Below are positions 7,711 to 15,789 of a stretch of DNA of 36,473 nt, piece after piece. Numbering within the stretch: the first letter of the stretch is position 1; every line of letters starts with the position of its first letter. The position numbers were made by a program, and so were the translations under genes. The notes beneath the pieces were generated by a model. That model saw nothing but the letters and a program-made list of their open reading frames with translations. It made no database searches and was not told the origin of the DNA. The stretch is from an uncultured Rhodospirillales bacterium (GTDB taxonomy: Bacteria > Pseudomonadota > Alphaproteobacteria > Rhodospirillales > UBA2165): the NCBI GenBank assembly GCA_905614355.1, contig CAJQSN010000038.1, positions 1 through 36,473 of the forward strand. The letters are read 5' to 3'.

Positions 7711-8916
7711 TTAGCCAAGTTTTGTTTGATCGATTCCAAACTGGTCGGCAAGCCAGTCTGCAACGTATTCTTGTCCAATCGTTGGATTGTCGTGTTGGCA
7801 GTGTTCGGCACCGGTTTCTTCCTCGCCAATCAATTTAAAAGTCACATCGACTCCCCCTGCTTTAGCATTTTCATAAACAGTGTTCGCTTGGGAAACACCC
7901 AGAACATCATAGCCGCCATGGCAAATTAGGTAAGGACACTGGATTTTATCGACCACGCCTTCGAGTTCGAAATCCCGTCCCTTTTCAAACGCTGCTTCCA
8001 TCGTATCCACTCCGAACACCCATTTTATATGGGGGGCCAAGCCGAAATCTTCATCGGGTTCACCCCACAAACCATTGACGCTCCAAATGGCGCCATGGGA
8101 GACCGCAGCCGCCAGTCGGTGTTCAAATGAGGCGGCCCGGGCAGCGTAGTAGCCACCCAGACTTGAGCCGCTGACGGCAATGCGCTTGGCATCGACATCG
8201 TCGCGTGTTTCCAGATAATCGATGCAACGACCGACCGGGACCTCGTAATCAAACCGGTTGTAGACTTTGTGCCGGCGGAGCGTTGCACCCTGGCCTGGGC
8301 CATCCGTCATAAGGACGGATATTCCGCGTTTCAGCGCGCCACTAGCGACCATAAAATACATCTCATCCTTGAAGGAATCTAGACCGCCGAAACAAATTAG
8401 AACCGGCTGACGTTGTTCTGGATTAACCGGAGAGCGCAGAAAATAAGCGGCAAGGTTGACGCCATTTTCGTACGGCACTTCGACCGGTTCTAATGCAGGG
8501 TTTAAATACTGCCCCCACTTCTTTGTGCAATATTCAATCTTGTCAAAAGTCTGGATGCGACGGGGGTCGTCTTGCCCCAACCAGAATTCTGCTTCACGCA
8601 AATAGTCAGCTGCTCGAAGCCAGCATTGCTGCGCAGTGATAATATGGTTATTGACCTCGGCCTGATCCCCGCGTTTCATATTACGCTCGCCAACTATCAA
8701 CCATTCTTTGTGCCAGCTCTCCTCATCACCGGGAATCATGTTGTTCGCTGCCTGGAAACATTCACTGACGGAACCGCCGCCCTCCTGTGTTTCACCGAGT
8801 GCGCGCCGAAATTGGTACGACATCCAGGGAAATTCAGGCCAGTGGTGCCAGCCATACGGCTCATAATGAGCATTTTTATCGTTAGATATCTTGCTTATAC
8901 CTGATTGTTCTTTCAT
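7711..8916 (-). CDS. Alpha/beta hydrolase of the 2,6-dihydroxypseudooxynicotine hydrolase / FrsA-like type
   Basis: A 401-aa protein with an N-terminal helical cap (about 1-140) and a C-terminal alpha/beta hydrolase core. The nucleophile is S252 in the GSSLG elbow; D337 (GGYDVLG) and H372 (GAEHCQ) complete the triad. The long N-terminal region plus GGLDSFKDE and DGPGQG segments resemble the DUF1100/DHPON hydrolase group, which cleaves C-C or ester bonds. It is the promoter-proximal gene of the TRAP operon with a GAGG site before the ATG, so it likely performs the first or second catabolic step on the transported substrate (inference). A simple esterase is the main alternative. Confidence 0.85.
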   Translation of the reverse strand: MKEQSGISKISNDKNAHYEPYGWHHWPEFPWMSYQFRRALGETQEGGGSVSECFQAANNMIPGDEESWHKEWLIVGERNMKRGDQAEVNNHIITAQQCWLRAADYLREAEFWLGQDDPRRIQTFDKIEYCTKKWGQYLNPALEPVEVPYENGVNLAAYFLRSPVNPEQRQPVLICFGGLDSFKDEMYFMVASGALKRGISVLMTDGPGQGATLRRHKVYNRFDYEVPVGRCIDYLETRDDVDAKRIAVSGSSLGGYYAARAASFEHRLAAAVSHGAIWSVNGLWGEPDEDFGLAPHIKWVFGVDTMEAAFEKGRDFELEGVVDKIQCPYLICHGGYDVLGVSQANTVYENAKAGGVDVTFKLIGEEETGAEHCQHDNPTIGQEYVADWLADQFGIDQTKLG

Positions 8917-9098
8917 TTGTAGCCTCTTAATTTGTTAAGTCTTGGTATTCATACAGGATGAAGGGCTCAATTAGTATTATTGGAATGCATCCACTGATCT
9001 GAATTCCGCCTTATGCCCTTGGCTTTACCCCTCAGCCTAAGAAACATGCCAATCTAAGACCTGTTCGCCGGCCCACACCCCCATCCTTTTGTTGATAA

Positions 9099-9116
9099 AT
9101 ACAATTTTCATTGTAT
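9099..9116. promoter_or_regulatory. Inverted repeat, candidate operator of the TRAP operon
   Basis: ATACAAT at 9099-9105 is matched by ATTGTAT at 9110-9116 across a 4-bp spacer, giving 7-bp perfect arms. It sits about 185 bp upstream of the hydrolase start at 8916. ATTGTAT-type half-sites are common for GntR-family regulators of TRAP operons, but no regulator gene lies nearby, so the binder is unknown. Confidence 0.4.
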
Positions 9117-9140
9117 ACCGGAAAACACGCTAAAACACTT

Positions 9141-9174
9141 TTAAACTTAGGTACCTAATTTAAACTTAGGTACC
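9141..9174. promoter_or_regulatory. Tandem 15-bp direct repeat with a TTAGGTACCTAA palindrome
   Basis: TTAAACTTAGGTACC occurs at 9141-9155 and again at 9160-9174, 19 bp apart. The first copy overlaps the perfect 12-bp palindrome TTAGGTACCTAA at 9147-9158. The spacing of almost two helical turns fits a regulatory-protein array upstream of the hydrolase-TRAP operon. The function is inferred from position and pattern only. Confidence 0.4.
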
Positions 9175-9227
9175 AAAGTTTATAATATTTATCCACCATA
9201 AAGTCTAGCTAGATTACAGAAATTTAA

Positions 9228-9349
9228 ACACAAGCACTGGGTGCTTGTAAGGGACTTGCGATATCACGTTTGCTACCCATATGCTACCTGGAAGCACTTA
9301 GATAGTAGTCAGAGACACGGTAAGTTATTGAAAAGATTGGTTGCGGGGG
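9228..9349. repeat. 122-bp direct repeat, copy 2
   Basis: This is the same-orientation partner of 3731-3852. In this copy the terminal TGGTTGCGGGGG continues into a longer tRNA-fMet 3' half (to about 9383), which explains the shared end: the repeat abuts a tRNA-type attachment site. The minus-strand 18-codon frame is kept (MGSKRDIASPLQAPSACV). The two copies enclose about 5.4 kb with the TRAP operon. Confidence 0.8.
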
Positions 9350-9383
9350 TAGAATTTGAACCTACGACCTTCAGGTTATGAGT
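9338..9383 (-). pseudogene. Decayed 3' half of tRNA-fMet (CAU)
   Basis: Read on the minus strand, this gives CTCATAACCTGAAGGTCG, then GTTCAAAT in the T loop and CCCCCGCAACCA at the acceptor end, matching the 3' half of an initiator tRNA from the anticodon loop onward. The 5' half is absent and the anticodon stem is broken, so it is not a functional tRNA. Such a partial copy is the usual product of integration of an element carrying the 3' part of its target tRNA. Confidence 0.7.
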
Positions 9384-9511
9384 TTTAAGCCCATCATAAA
9401 TTGTATCAGGAGCCATTCTCAGAGGTAATTAGCTCTGGGACATCAAGCTACGTTTGATTTTGAAAACTACGTGCCCAAACCTGCGCTCGTTGAAGACTTT
9501 TTTCGATAAAG

Positions 9512-10315
9512 TCATTTAAAAATCGGAATTTCCATGATCAGAGGTTGGCAGGTTTCGCAGACAAATGTCCGTCGCCCGTTGATCTCAAAACGACGTATAG
9601 CTTTCTTGCATGTCGGACAATGGTCTTTTGCAAAGATGTTGACGCGCTCGCGATAGCGGCTTTTCGACGGACGTGCACCGTCAACAGTAATAATGGCATT
9701 GCGTTTTACACCAATCTTGAGCAACGCTTTTGCATCGGCCCAAATTCGATCGAATGTTTGCCGGTCAATAGCTTTCCCAGGCGTTTTGGGGTGAACCGCC
9801 TGGCGCCATAAGATTTCCGAGCGATAGATATTGCCGATCCCTGCCATCACAGACTGATCCATGATTAAACGGCCAATAGGGGCCTTACTCTTCGTTATTC
9901 TATTAAAAGCGAGGCTAGGATCTGAATCAGAACGCAGCACATCGGGACCTATCCGATTAATTAACGACAGGACCTCTTGCCCAGCCAAAACTCGGCAAAT
10001 GGTTGGACCATTTATGTCTATGACATGTGTGTCGCTGACGAGGCGGACACGTACCGCACCCCGTGGTTCGACCAGCGGCAAATTACGCTTTTGGATACGT
10101 CCAAAGAGACCTAGATGGATGTGAAGTACATCGCCATTTTTAAAACGATAAAGAAGGTGCTTTCCGAACGCCTCGACGGCAAGACAAAGCTGGCCGGTGA
10201 GAAGAGAAGCCCCGGCACCGAACCGTCCTTGTGGTGACGAAACAGTCAGCTGTTGACCGGCGAGTATCCGGTGGTGGTCGCGTGCCGCGCGATGGATGGT
10301 GTGGCCTTCTGGCAC
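9512..10315 (-). CDS. nei: Endonuclease VIII-like DNA glycosylase/AP lyase (Nei2 type)
   Basis: A 267-aa protein starting MPEGHTIHRAARDH. After Met removal, P2 is the catalytic amine and E3 the assisting acid of the Fpg/Nei family; the PEGHT-x-H start is characteristic of the Nei2 subgroup. The helix-two-turn-helix (MAGIGNIYRSEILWR, about residue 156-170) and a C-terminal zinc finger (CPTC near 220 and CETC near 255) are intact. It removes oxidised bases during base-excision repair. The start codon is GTG with a strong AGGAGG site 5 nt upstream. It lies downstream of the thioredoxin-like gene on the same strand, so both could serve oxidative-damage defence. Confidence 0.92.
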   Translation of the reverse strand: MPEGHTIHRAARDHHRILAGQQLTVSSPQGRFGAGASLLTGQLCLAVEAFGKHLLYRFKNGDVLHIHLGLFGRIQKRNLPLVEPRGAVRVRLVSDTHVIDINGPTICRVLAGQEVLSLINRIGPDVLRSDSDPSLAFNRITKSKAPIGRLIMDQSVMAGIGNIYRSEILWRQAVHPKTPGKAIDRQTFDRIWADAKALLKIGVKRNAIITVDGARPSKSRYRERVNIFAKDHCPTCKKAIRRFEINGRRTFVCETCQPLIMEIPIFK

Positions 10316-10457
10316 TGTGGCCTCCTAATCTCGTGGAACTACTGCTCGCATTTTGAGCCTTTCGATTATGTTTGTTTCGTTTGACGGCTATTTATTGAAA
10401 TCCGAGCGATTTCCATCGCCATCAATATCCCTTTGAGGGCCTGGATGCCCCGCTCAG

Positions 10458-10868
10458 CTAATTCAAACCATTGTCCAACAACACCTTGATTTTCTGTTCA
10501 CTAGTCTGTGCCACAAGACGGCCGATTTCCGTACCGCCCTTAATGAGCACTAGGGTTGACCTGCGCGGAATCTTCCGGCTGGTGGTTACAGCGTGTGAAC
10601 CGAACGTATCCCAGTCAATGAGAACGAATGTTATAGACTTGTCGTATTGCGGATAGCTCGCACGGAGCTTTTTAAGCACGCTTTTTTGACGCGTGCAGGT
10701 TCCTCACCAGGACGATAAATAACTAAGAAGGAGAGTTTTACCTTTCGTTATGGCCGACTTGACGAGGCCAGGTTTATAAATTATCCATCCCGTTTCGGCT
10801 TGCGCCACCATCGGAGCCGCTACAAGTAGCAGCGACAGTGTAGCGATCTTAAACATAAGCATCTTCAT
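10458..10868 (-). CDS. Secreted thioredoxin-like protein, candidate selenoprotein (TGA in place of first CxxC cysteine)
   Basis: From an ATG at 10868 with AGGAGCT 6 nt upstream, a single frame of 137 codons runs to the TAA at 10458. It is interrupted only by a TGA at 10706-10704. Residues 1-24 form a signal peptide ending AQA. The region before and after the TGA reads LLLSYLSSW-[TGA]-GTCTRQKSVLKK, aligning the TGA with the first cysteine of the WCxxC thioredoxin site; the second cysteine is C58. The C-terminal half (ITFVLIDWDTFG, IPRRSTLVLIKG with the cis-Pro loop, LLDNGLN) is fully conserved for the family. A perfect 6-bp GC hairpin begins 7 nt after the TGA. Both sides look under selection, so Sec at residue 55 (U-x-x-C) is more likely than decay. 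The alternative is a recent TGC-to-TGA nonsense change or base-call error. Confidence 0.75.
10676..10696 (-). promoter_or_regulatory. Candidate bacterial SECIS hairpin
   Basis: On the coding (minus) strand, GCACGC (10696-10691) and GCGTGC (10681-10676) form a perfect 6-bp stem closing a 9-nt loop that begins with GU. Bacterial SECIS elements lie in the coding region just after the UGA and need a G, often GU, at the start of the apical loop. Here the loop starts 13 nt after the UGA, slightly nearer than in the best-known examples, so the fit is good but not perfect. A weak outer GGA/UCC pairing could extend the structure. Confidence 0.5.
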
Positions 10869-11324
10869 AAGTTAGCTCCTTTCTTTTCTTTATACGTAAA
10901 ACGCTGATCTTCAGATTAACTTCCAGTGCCCCGCCGCATCTCATACGTAATCCGCCATAGCTCTACATTAGAATGTTATCCATGTGAATAAGTTCAAGGT
11001 GCAGACGCGGTTAAAGAAGGAGTGTGTGACCAATCCTCATCACAATGGTTTGATGGGTGATTAGAGCACGACATTATAATATTTTTAGTATGCTCGACAT
11101 CCCCTATTAATATATATTTTAGCATACAATTTTTACCGATGATGTTTCTGGCTTGTATTTCTTCACATTAAAATTAGGTGCATAATAGACTAAAAATATC
11201 TCAACCAATTAATTTGACAATATGTTGTTTCAAGCCTAGAAAGCCGCCACTTCGGTTGGCTGTGGATGTCCTAAGAATAGTTCTCTTTTTTTTTTCATCA
11301 AATCCCCAACTATTTTAGGAAATT
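10869..11324. other. Divergent intergenic region upstream of thioredoxin-like gene and SulP
   Basis: About 455 bp without a supportable gene. It should contain promoters for both divergent genes. Visible structure is a TTGACA at about 11215, a run of T before the SulP ribosome binding site, and inverted arms GTATGCT (11088-11094) and AGCATAC (11121-11127). None can be assigned a regulator. Confidence 0.5.
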
Positions 11325-13661
11325 ATGGCCTTAAAGAAGACCTCAAATATATATATCGAAGGCGGAGTAGGCCGTTTTTTTCCATTTTTAGTTTGGATAA
11401 ATGCAGCTAACCGCACAACTGTGCGTGCCGATTTGTTTGCTGCTCTTACCGGTGCTATGATTATGGTTCCACAAGGGGTCGCGTTTGCCACTATTGCTGG
11501 AATGCCGCCTGAATATGGGCTTTATGCAGGCATGGTCCCAGCCATTGTTGCCGCCTTATTCGGCTCTTCCTGGCACTTAGTATCTGGGCCAACAACGGCA
11601 GCCTCGATTCTGATTTTTTCATCACTTAGTATCATGGCTGAGCCCGGGACGGCTAATTATGTCACTTTAGTTCTTACACTTACTTTTATGGTAGGAGTTA
11701 TAGAATTATCAATGGGGTTTATGCGCTTAGGCTCGCTTACAAACTTCATATCTCATACAGTTGCAATTGGCTTTACTGCCGGTGCCGCTATTTTAATTGC
11801 AGCAAGTCAAGCAAAGGACTTTTTAGGAATAAAAATTCCTGTTGGCTCAGCTTTCTACGATGTTGCAATCCATATTTTTTATCAATTTGGACAGATTTCT
11901 ATACCGGCGACCACCATAGGGCTCGTTACCATTTTAAGTGGGCTTTTATTCAAAAAACTTTTCCCAAATTCACCTTTTATGATCATTGCCATGCTGTTCT
12001 CCGCCTTTATAGCATTTACACTTGATAAGCTTGGCATTGCATCCGTTGAGATGATCGGAGCAATTAACTCCGGGTTACCACCCCTATCTTCACCAAATTT
12101 TGATCTCAATGTATTCAAAGATTTAGTCCCAACGGCTTTCGCTGTAGCATTATTTGCATTGACTGAGGCTGTATCAATTTCACGTTCCATTGCTTCAAAA
12201 ACGGGTCAGCAGATAGACGGTAATCAAGAATTTATTGGTCAAGGTCTATCTAATATTATAGGGGGATTTTTCTCTGGTTATGTAGCAACCGGTTCCTTTA
12301 ATCGAAGCGCTTTAAATTTTAGCTCCGGAGCCCGCACACCATTGGCCGCAGCCGTCGGGGGATTAATCTTATTGAGTATAACACCTTTTGTTGCACCTCT
12401 AGCAGCATATCTGCCCAAAGCTACGGTAGCAGGCATATTATTTTTAGTGATCTCGGGATTAATTGATGTAAAGCATATCCATCAAATTCTTAACTCCAGC
12501 AAAGCAGAAACAACCGTGATGTTAGCAACATTTTTTTCTGTTCTGTTTATCAATCTTGAAGTTGCAATTTTTACAGGTGTAGTATTGTCATTAATATTTT
12601 ACCTTAACCGAACATCACACCCTAAAGTTTCCACCCTTGCACCAGATGCCAATGATGCACGGCGCCGGTTTAGCGCTGATCCAAGCCTACCAGAATGTCC
12701 GCAAATAAAAATTATTAGGATTGACGGCTCGTTATTTTTTGCCGCGGTCTCAAATGTTATAGAAACACTGAGAAAATTTGAACTAAAATCTCCAGTTCAA
12801 AAGAACTTGGTTATTGTAGCATCAGGAATCAATTTTATTGATATGGGAGGCGCGGAGGCTTTAGCTGACGAAACGCGCCACCGCAGGAGTGCCGGCGGCA
12901 ATCTATATTTTATTGGGATAAAAGAAGCTGTTTCATTAGTTTTGAAGCGAACGGGCTTTATTGAAACAATTGGTAAGGACAAGATTTTTGAATCAAAAAC
13001 TGCTGCCCTTTCAACAATTTATTCTAAACTTGATCAAGATATTTGTAAAAACTGTAAAAACCATATTTTTCAGGAATGTGGTTCTGTGCCCACTAATGTT
13101 CCACGTGCCGATCACGTTCCAATTTCAGCGCTGCCAATTACTACCACATTAATCCCCACTAAGAATAAGAAATCGCAATCTGATCCAATTTTACATTTGG
13201 GTCCGCGTCGTAATGATAAAAATCCATCACGTATACTTGCACTTATTGAACATGATGATGGCGAGAAGGGATCACGAGAAACTATGGCTGAGGCATTCCG
13301 GCTTGCTAATGAGACAGAAGCTGAGCTGGCTTTCGGCCAAATTGTTAATTGGAATTGGGGAAGCGGAAATGTAATGCCAGAGGGATTCTTATCCGTAGAA
13401 ATGGAGACGGCCCTTTGCGCCCCAGCACGTCAGCATTTAAACCGTATAGCAACTGAGGTTGGTGTGATAAACCCTGTGGTTATGGCAACAGCAACCCCTA
13501 ATCGTTCACAAGCAGCAGTTAAATTAATCGCTGAGTGGTGTCCAGATCTTATCGTTGTGCATAAAAATTCTGGTTTTGATTTTGTTAGGCAAACTAAGTA
13601 TGAATTTGAAACACCTTTTGGAAAAATCCAAACGCGTATTAAATTAGCAAAATCTGAGTAA
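11325..13661 (+). CDS. SulP-family anion transporter with STAS domain and USP-like tail
   Basis: A 778-aa inner-membrane protein. Residues about 20-440 are the SulP transporter core (GAMIMVPQGVAFATIAGMPP, the GLYAGMVPAIVAALFGSS stretch, SGPTTAAS, GSFNRSALNFSSGARTPLA). A STAS domain follows at about 455-568 (IIRIDGSLFFAAVSNV, GINFIDMGGAEAL). Then comes a small cysteine cluster C-x2-C-x7-C (about 571-584) and a C-terminal universal-stress-protein-like domain (about 630-778). SulP proteins carry sulfate, bicarbonate or dicarboxylates. The convergent carbonic anhydrase 400 bp away hints at bicarbonate (inference), but sulfate is equally possible from sequence. AGGA lies 6 nt before the ATG. Confidence 0.92.
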   Translation: MALKKTSNIYIEGGVGRFFPFLVWINAANRTTVRADLFAALTGAMIMVPQGVAFATIAGMPPEYGLYAGMVPAIVAALFGSSWHLVSGPTTAASILIFSSLSIMAEPGTANYVTLVLTLTFMVGVIELSMGFMRLGSLTNFISHTVAIGFTAGAAILIAASQAKDFLGIKIPVGSAFYDVAIHIFYQFGQISIPATTIGLVTILSGLLFKKLFPNSPFMIIAMLFSAFIAFTLDKLGIASVEMIGAINSGLPPLSSPNFDLNVFKDLVPTAFAVALFALTEAVSISRSIASKTGQQIDGNQEFIGQGLSNIIGGFFSGYVATGSFNRSALNFSSGARTPLAAAVGGLILLSITPFVAPLAAYLPKATVAGILFLVISGLIDVKHIHQILNSSKAETTVMLATFFSVLFINLEVAIFTGVVLSLIFYLNRTSHPKVSTLAPDANDARRRFSADPSLPECPQIKIIRIDGSLFFAAVSNVIETLRKFELKSPVQKNLVIVASGINFIDMGGAEALADETRHRRSAGGNLYFIGIKEAVSLVLKRTGFIETIGKDKIFESKTAALSTIYSKLDQDICKNCKNHIFQECGSVPTNVPRADHVPISALPITTTLIPTKNKKSQSDPILHLGPRRNDKNPSRILALIEHDDGEKGSRETMAEAFRLANETEAELAFGQIVNWNWGSGNVMPEGFLSVEMETALCAPARQHLNRIATEVGVINPVVMATATPNRSQAAVKLIAEWCPDLIVVHKNSGFDFVRQTKYEFETPFGKIQTRIKLAKSE

Positions 13662-14056
13662 ACAGTAAGCATTAAATATAAAAAAATTAGTTTAAAAAAT
13701 ACTATAAAATCTCGCGAACAACTAGCAAACGGGACGATGCACTTACAGCACGTGTAAAATAGCTATAAATATGGTTATGAAAAACTCGAAAGAATGATTA
13801 GAAAGCTGCGGTATTACAGGAGCTACAATTTCACTTTGAAAGCCTCAAATCTATAATGGTGTGAATCAAATGCCCAAAATCTATTGAACAAACAGATAAC
13901 GGTTTTTATCAAGTTGGTTCCTAAAATTCTATCAGATGATGGGGGTAAATGCCTTAACTCCTATGGAACGATAGTTGCTTGGTAAAGTAAGTATAAATAA
14001 TCAACTTATGGAAATAAATAAAGATAATAACCAATAGTAGAGACTATTTTACCAAC
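13662..14056. other. Intergenic region between convergent SulP and carbonic anhydrase
   Basis: About 395 bp of AT-rich DNA between two gene ends. I see no ORF with recognisable content, no RNA gene and no clear rho-independent terminator. Confidence 0.5.
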
Positions 14057-14671
14057 CTAGGTTATGAGTGAATTCCATTCTCCTTTTTGTGCACGTGATA
14101 GTAAATCTCCAGCCTCCAGATCAAACCACCAACCATGTATTTTAAGCCCGCCAGAAACAACTCGCTTTTTAACCCAAGGAAAAGATAATAAATTATTTGT
14201 AGAAATTGTTACCGCCTCTTTTTCAACATGCCTATGTAGCTGTGCGCCCTTTAACTCTGGGTTAACCGCGTGATCTACAATAGACATCCATCCATCAATA
14301 AATTCTCTACTATTGGATCCTTTGACACCATCGCAAAGACAACGAATTCCTCCACAGTGAGAATGGCCTAATACTATAATATGTCCAACACCAAGGTCGC
14401 GGACAGCAAATTCAATCGCAGCGCTAGTGCCGTGATAACTACTGTCAGGCTTATAAGGTGGGACTAAATTAGCCACATTTCGTACGATAAAAAGTTCACC
14501 AGGCTCGGCTTTGGCAATAATAGAAGGATTAACACGACTATCAGAACAAGCAATAACCATAACATCGGGACTCTGTCCCTGTTCAACTAGAGAACGATAG
14601 AACTCAGGTTGCCTATCATAATAGGCTTCGCGAAAATCCTTAAAACCAGCTATTAATCTTTCAATTGTCAT
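14057..14671 (-). CDS. Beta-class carbonic anhydrase
   Basis: The 204-aa protein carries all beta-class hallmarks: zinc ligands C42 (ACSDSRVNP), H103 and C106 (LGHSHCGG), and the catalytic D44/R46 dyad. It interconverts CO2 and bicarbonate in the cytoplasm. Its start is only 14 bp after the end of the extradiol dioxygenase, so it is probably cotranscribed with the aromatic cluster, while it converges on the SulP gene. Two roles are plausible: handling CO2 from ring degradation, or supplying or using bicarbonate linked to SulP. Family assignment is certain; physiological role is inferred. Confidence 0.95.
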   Translation of the reverse strand: MTIERLIAGFKDFREAYYDRQPEFYRSLVEQGQSPDVMVIACSDSRVNPSIIAKAEPGELFIVRNVANLVPPYKPDSSYHGTSAAIEFAVRDLGVGHIIVLGHSHCGGIRCLCDGVKGSNSREFIDGWMSIVDHAVNPELKGAQLHRHVEKEAVTISTNNLLSFPWVKKRVVSGGLKIHGWWFDLEAGDLLSRAQKGEWNSLIT

Positions 14672-14685
14672 AAAATTATAATAGT

Positions 14686-15645
14686 TTATAAAACATGAAG
14701 ATGTGGATCATCAACAAAATCCTCAGGAAATTCAGGACCCCACTGGTTATTTAAACCAACATTGACTTCCCATCTACCACCCTCATGAGTATTGTTAACA
14801 ACGTCACTATCGGTAAAATGCTCATGGATTCGGCCCCATGGATCACGCCAATAATCAAATATCTGACTGCCGAGCACGTGCCTTCCAACACCCCAAGCAT
14901 GTTTATAACCTTTTGACTGAAGAAAGTTATGCCCAGTATTAACATCATCAAAATCCGCGACCTCAAATGATAAATGATTAAATTCTGCGTTTTCCGATTG
15001 AATTCCAAGTAACACATGGTGATCTACATATTCGTCCCCGGCGTCAATATGGTTAAAGGTCATCATATTATTACTTAATTCATCAGGAGCCATAATATGA
15101 TCTGAAGCAGCCAACCCAAGCGTTGATTGATACCATTCATTGAACTTCTTAAGATTTTTTGTTTTTACAACAACATGTGCGCTTCTCTTTACAGTCGAAG
15201 GTTGTCCTGGATTTGCAGAAACTCGCTGAAGATCAGTACGGGCAAATTTATGCTTGCCATCATTTATAATAACGTCTCGAACCGGCAGATCCTCTGCAAC
15301 TTCCATACCATGGATAACTTCAATAATACGTCCATCTGGATCAGGTAACGTCACCCGTTTTCCACCGCCTGGCTCATCAATTTCATGAACATTACTTGCA
15401 CCTGGTGCCCTAGCTATCTTCTCTAAATCCTCTTCACTCTTTGCCCACCAGGCCATTCCTATATGCACGGGGTCACCAAGCTCTGTGACATGTAGGTGAT
15501 GATGGTCGCCATCCGTGCCACGCATATAAAGTGCATTTTTAGTGCGATCGGCTCTAACCATGCCAAAATCAAGTAAAAATTCTTCCATTCGGTCTAGATC
15601 AGGAGCCCCTATCCTTCCGTAAGCTAAATCCCTTACATTAATCAT
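14686..15645 (-). CDS. Type I extradiol ring-cleavage dioxygenase (VOC family)
   Basis: Two VOC-type domains: an N-terminal half (about 1-120) and a catalytic C-terminal half with the 2-His-1-carboxylate triad H157 (SAHVVVKT), H224 (FNHLSFEV) and E275 (GRIHEHFTDSD), counted from the ATG at 15645. That start has AAGGA 7 nt upstream and gives 319 aa; an ATG 24 bp earlier (15669) lacks a ribosome binding site. With all metal ligands present, it should open a catecholic ring next to one hydroxyl (meta-cleavage), probably Fe(II)-dependent. It is a late gene of the minus-strand cluster that begins with a gentisate-dioxygenase-like gene, and the carbonic anhydrase follows directly. Confidence 0.88.
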   Translation of the reverse strand: MINVRDLAYGRIGAPDLDRMEEFLLDFGMVRADRTKNALYMRGTDGDHHHLHVTELGDPVHIGMAWWAKSEEDLEKIARAPGASNVHEIDEPGGGKRVTLPDPDGRIIEVIHGMEVAEDLPVRDVIINDGKHKFARTDLQRVSANPGQPSTVKRSAHVVVKTKNLKKFNEWYQSTLGLAASDHIMAPDELSNNMMTFNHIDAGDEYVDHHVLLGIQSENAEFNHLSFEVADFDDVNTGHNFLQSKGYKHAWGVGRHVLGSQIFDYWRDPWGRIHEHFTDSDVVNNTHEGGRWEVNVGLNNQWGPEFPEDFVDDPHLHVL

Positions 15646-15789
15646 CCCTCTATCCTTTCTAATATACATGGCAATAAATAATTAATAATAAAGTAAATTA
15701 ATTTTATACTAGTAGTCAAATTTTGTTAAATCTAATCAATACAAAATTCATGGGTTCTCTTAAGACCTAACAAAACAGCTGATTTAGAT

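Noticed and set aside
11088-11127. Inverted arms GTATGCT/AGCATAC upstream of SulP as an operator
   Set aside because: Arms are 26 bp apart in AT-rich DNA; too weak to list as a feature of its own.
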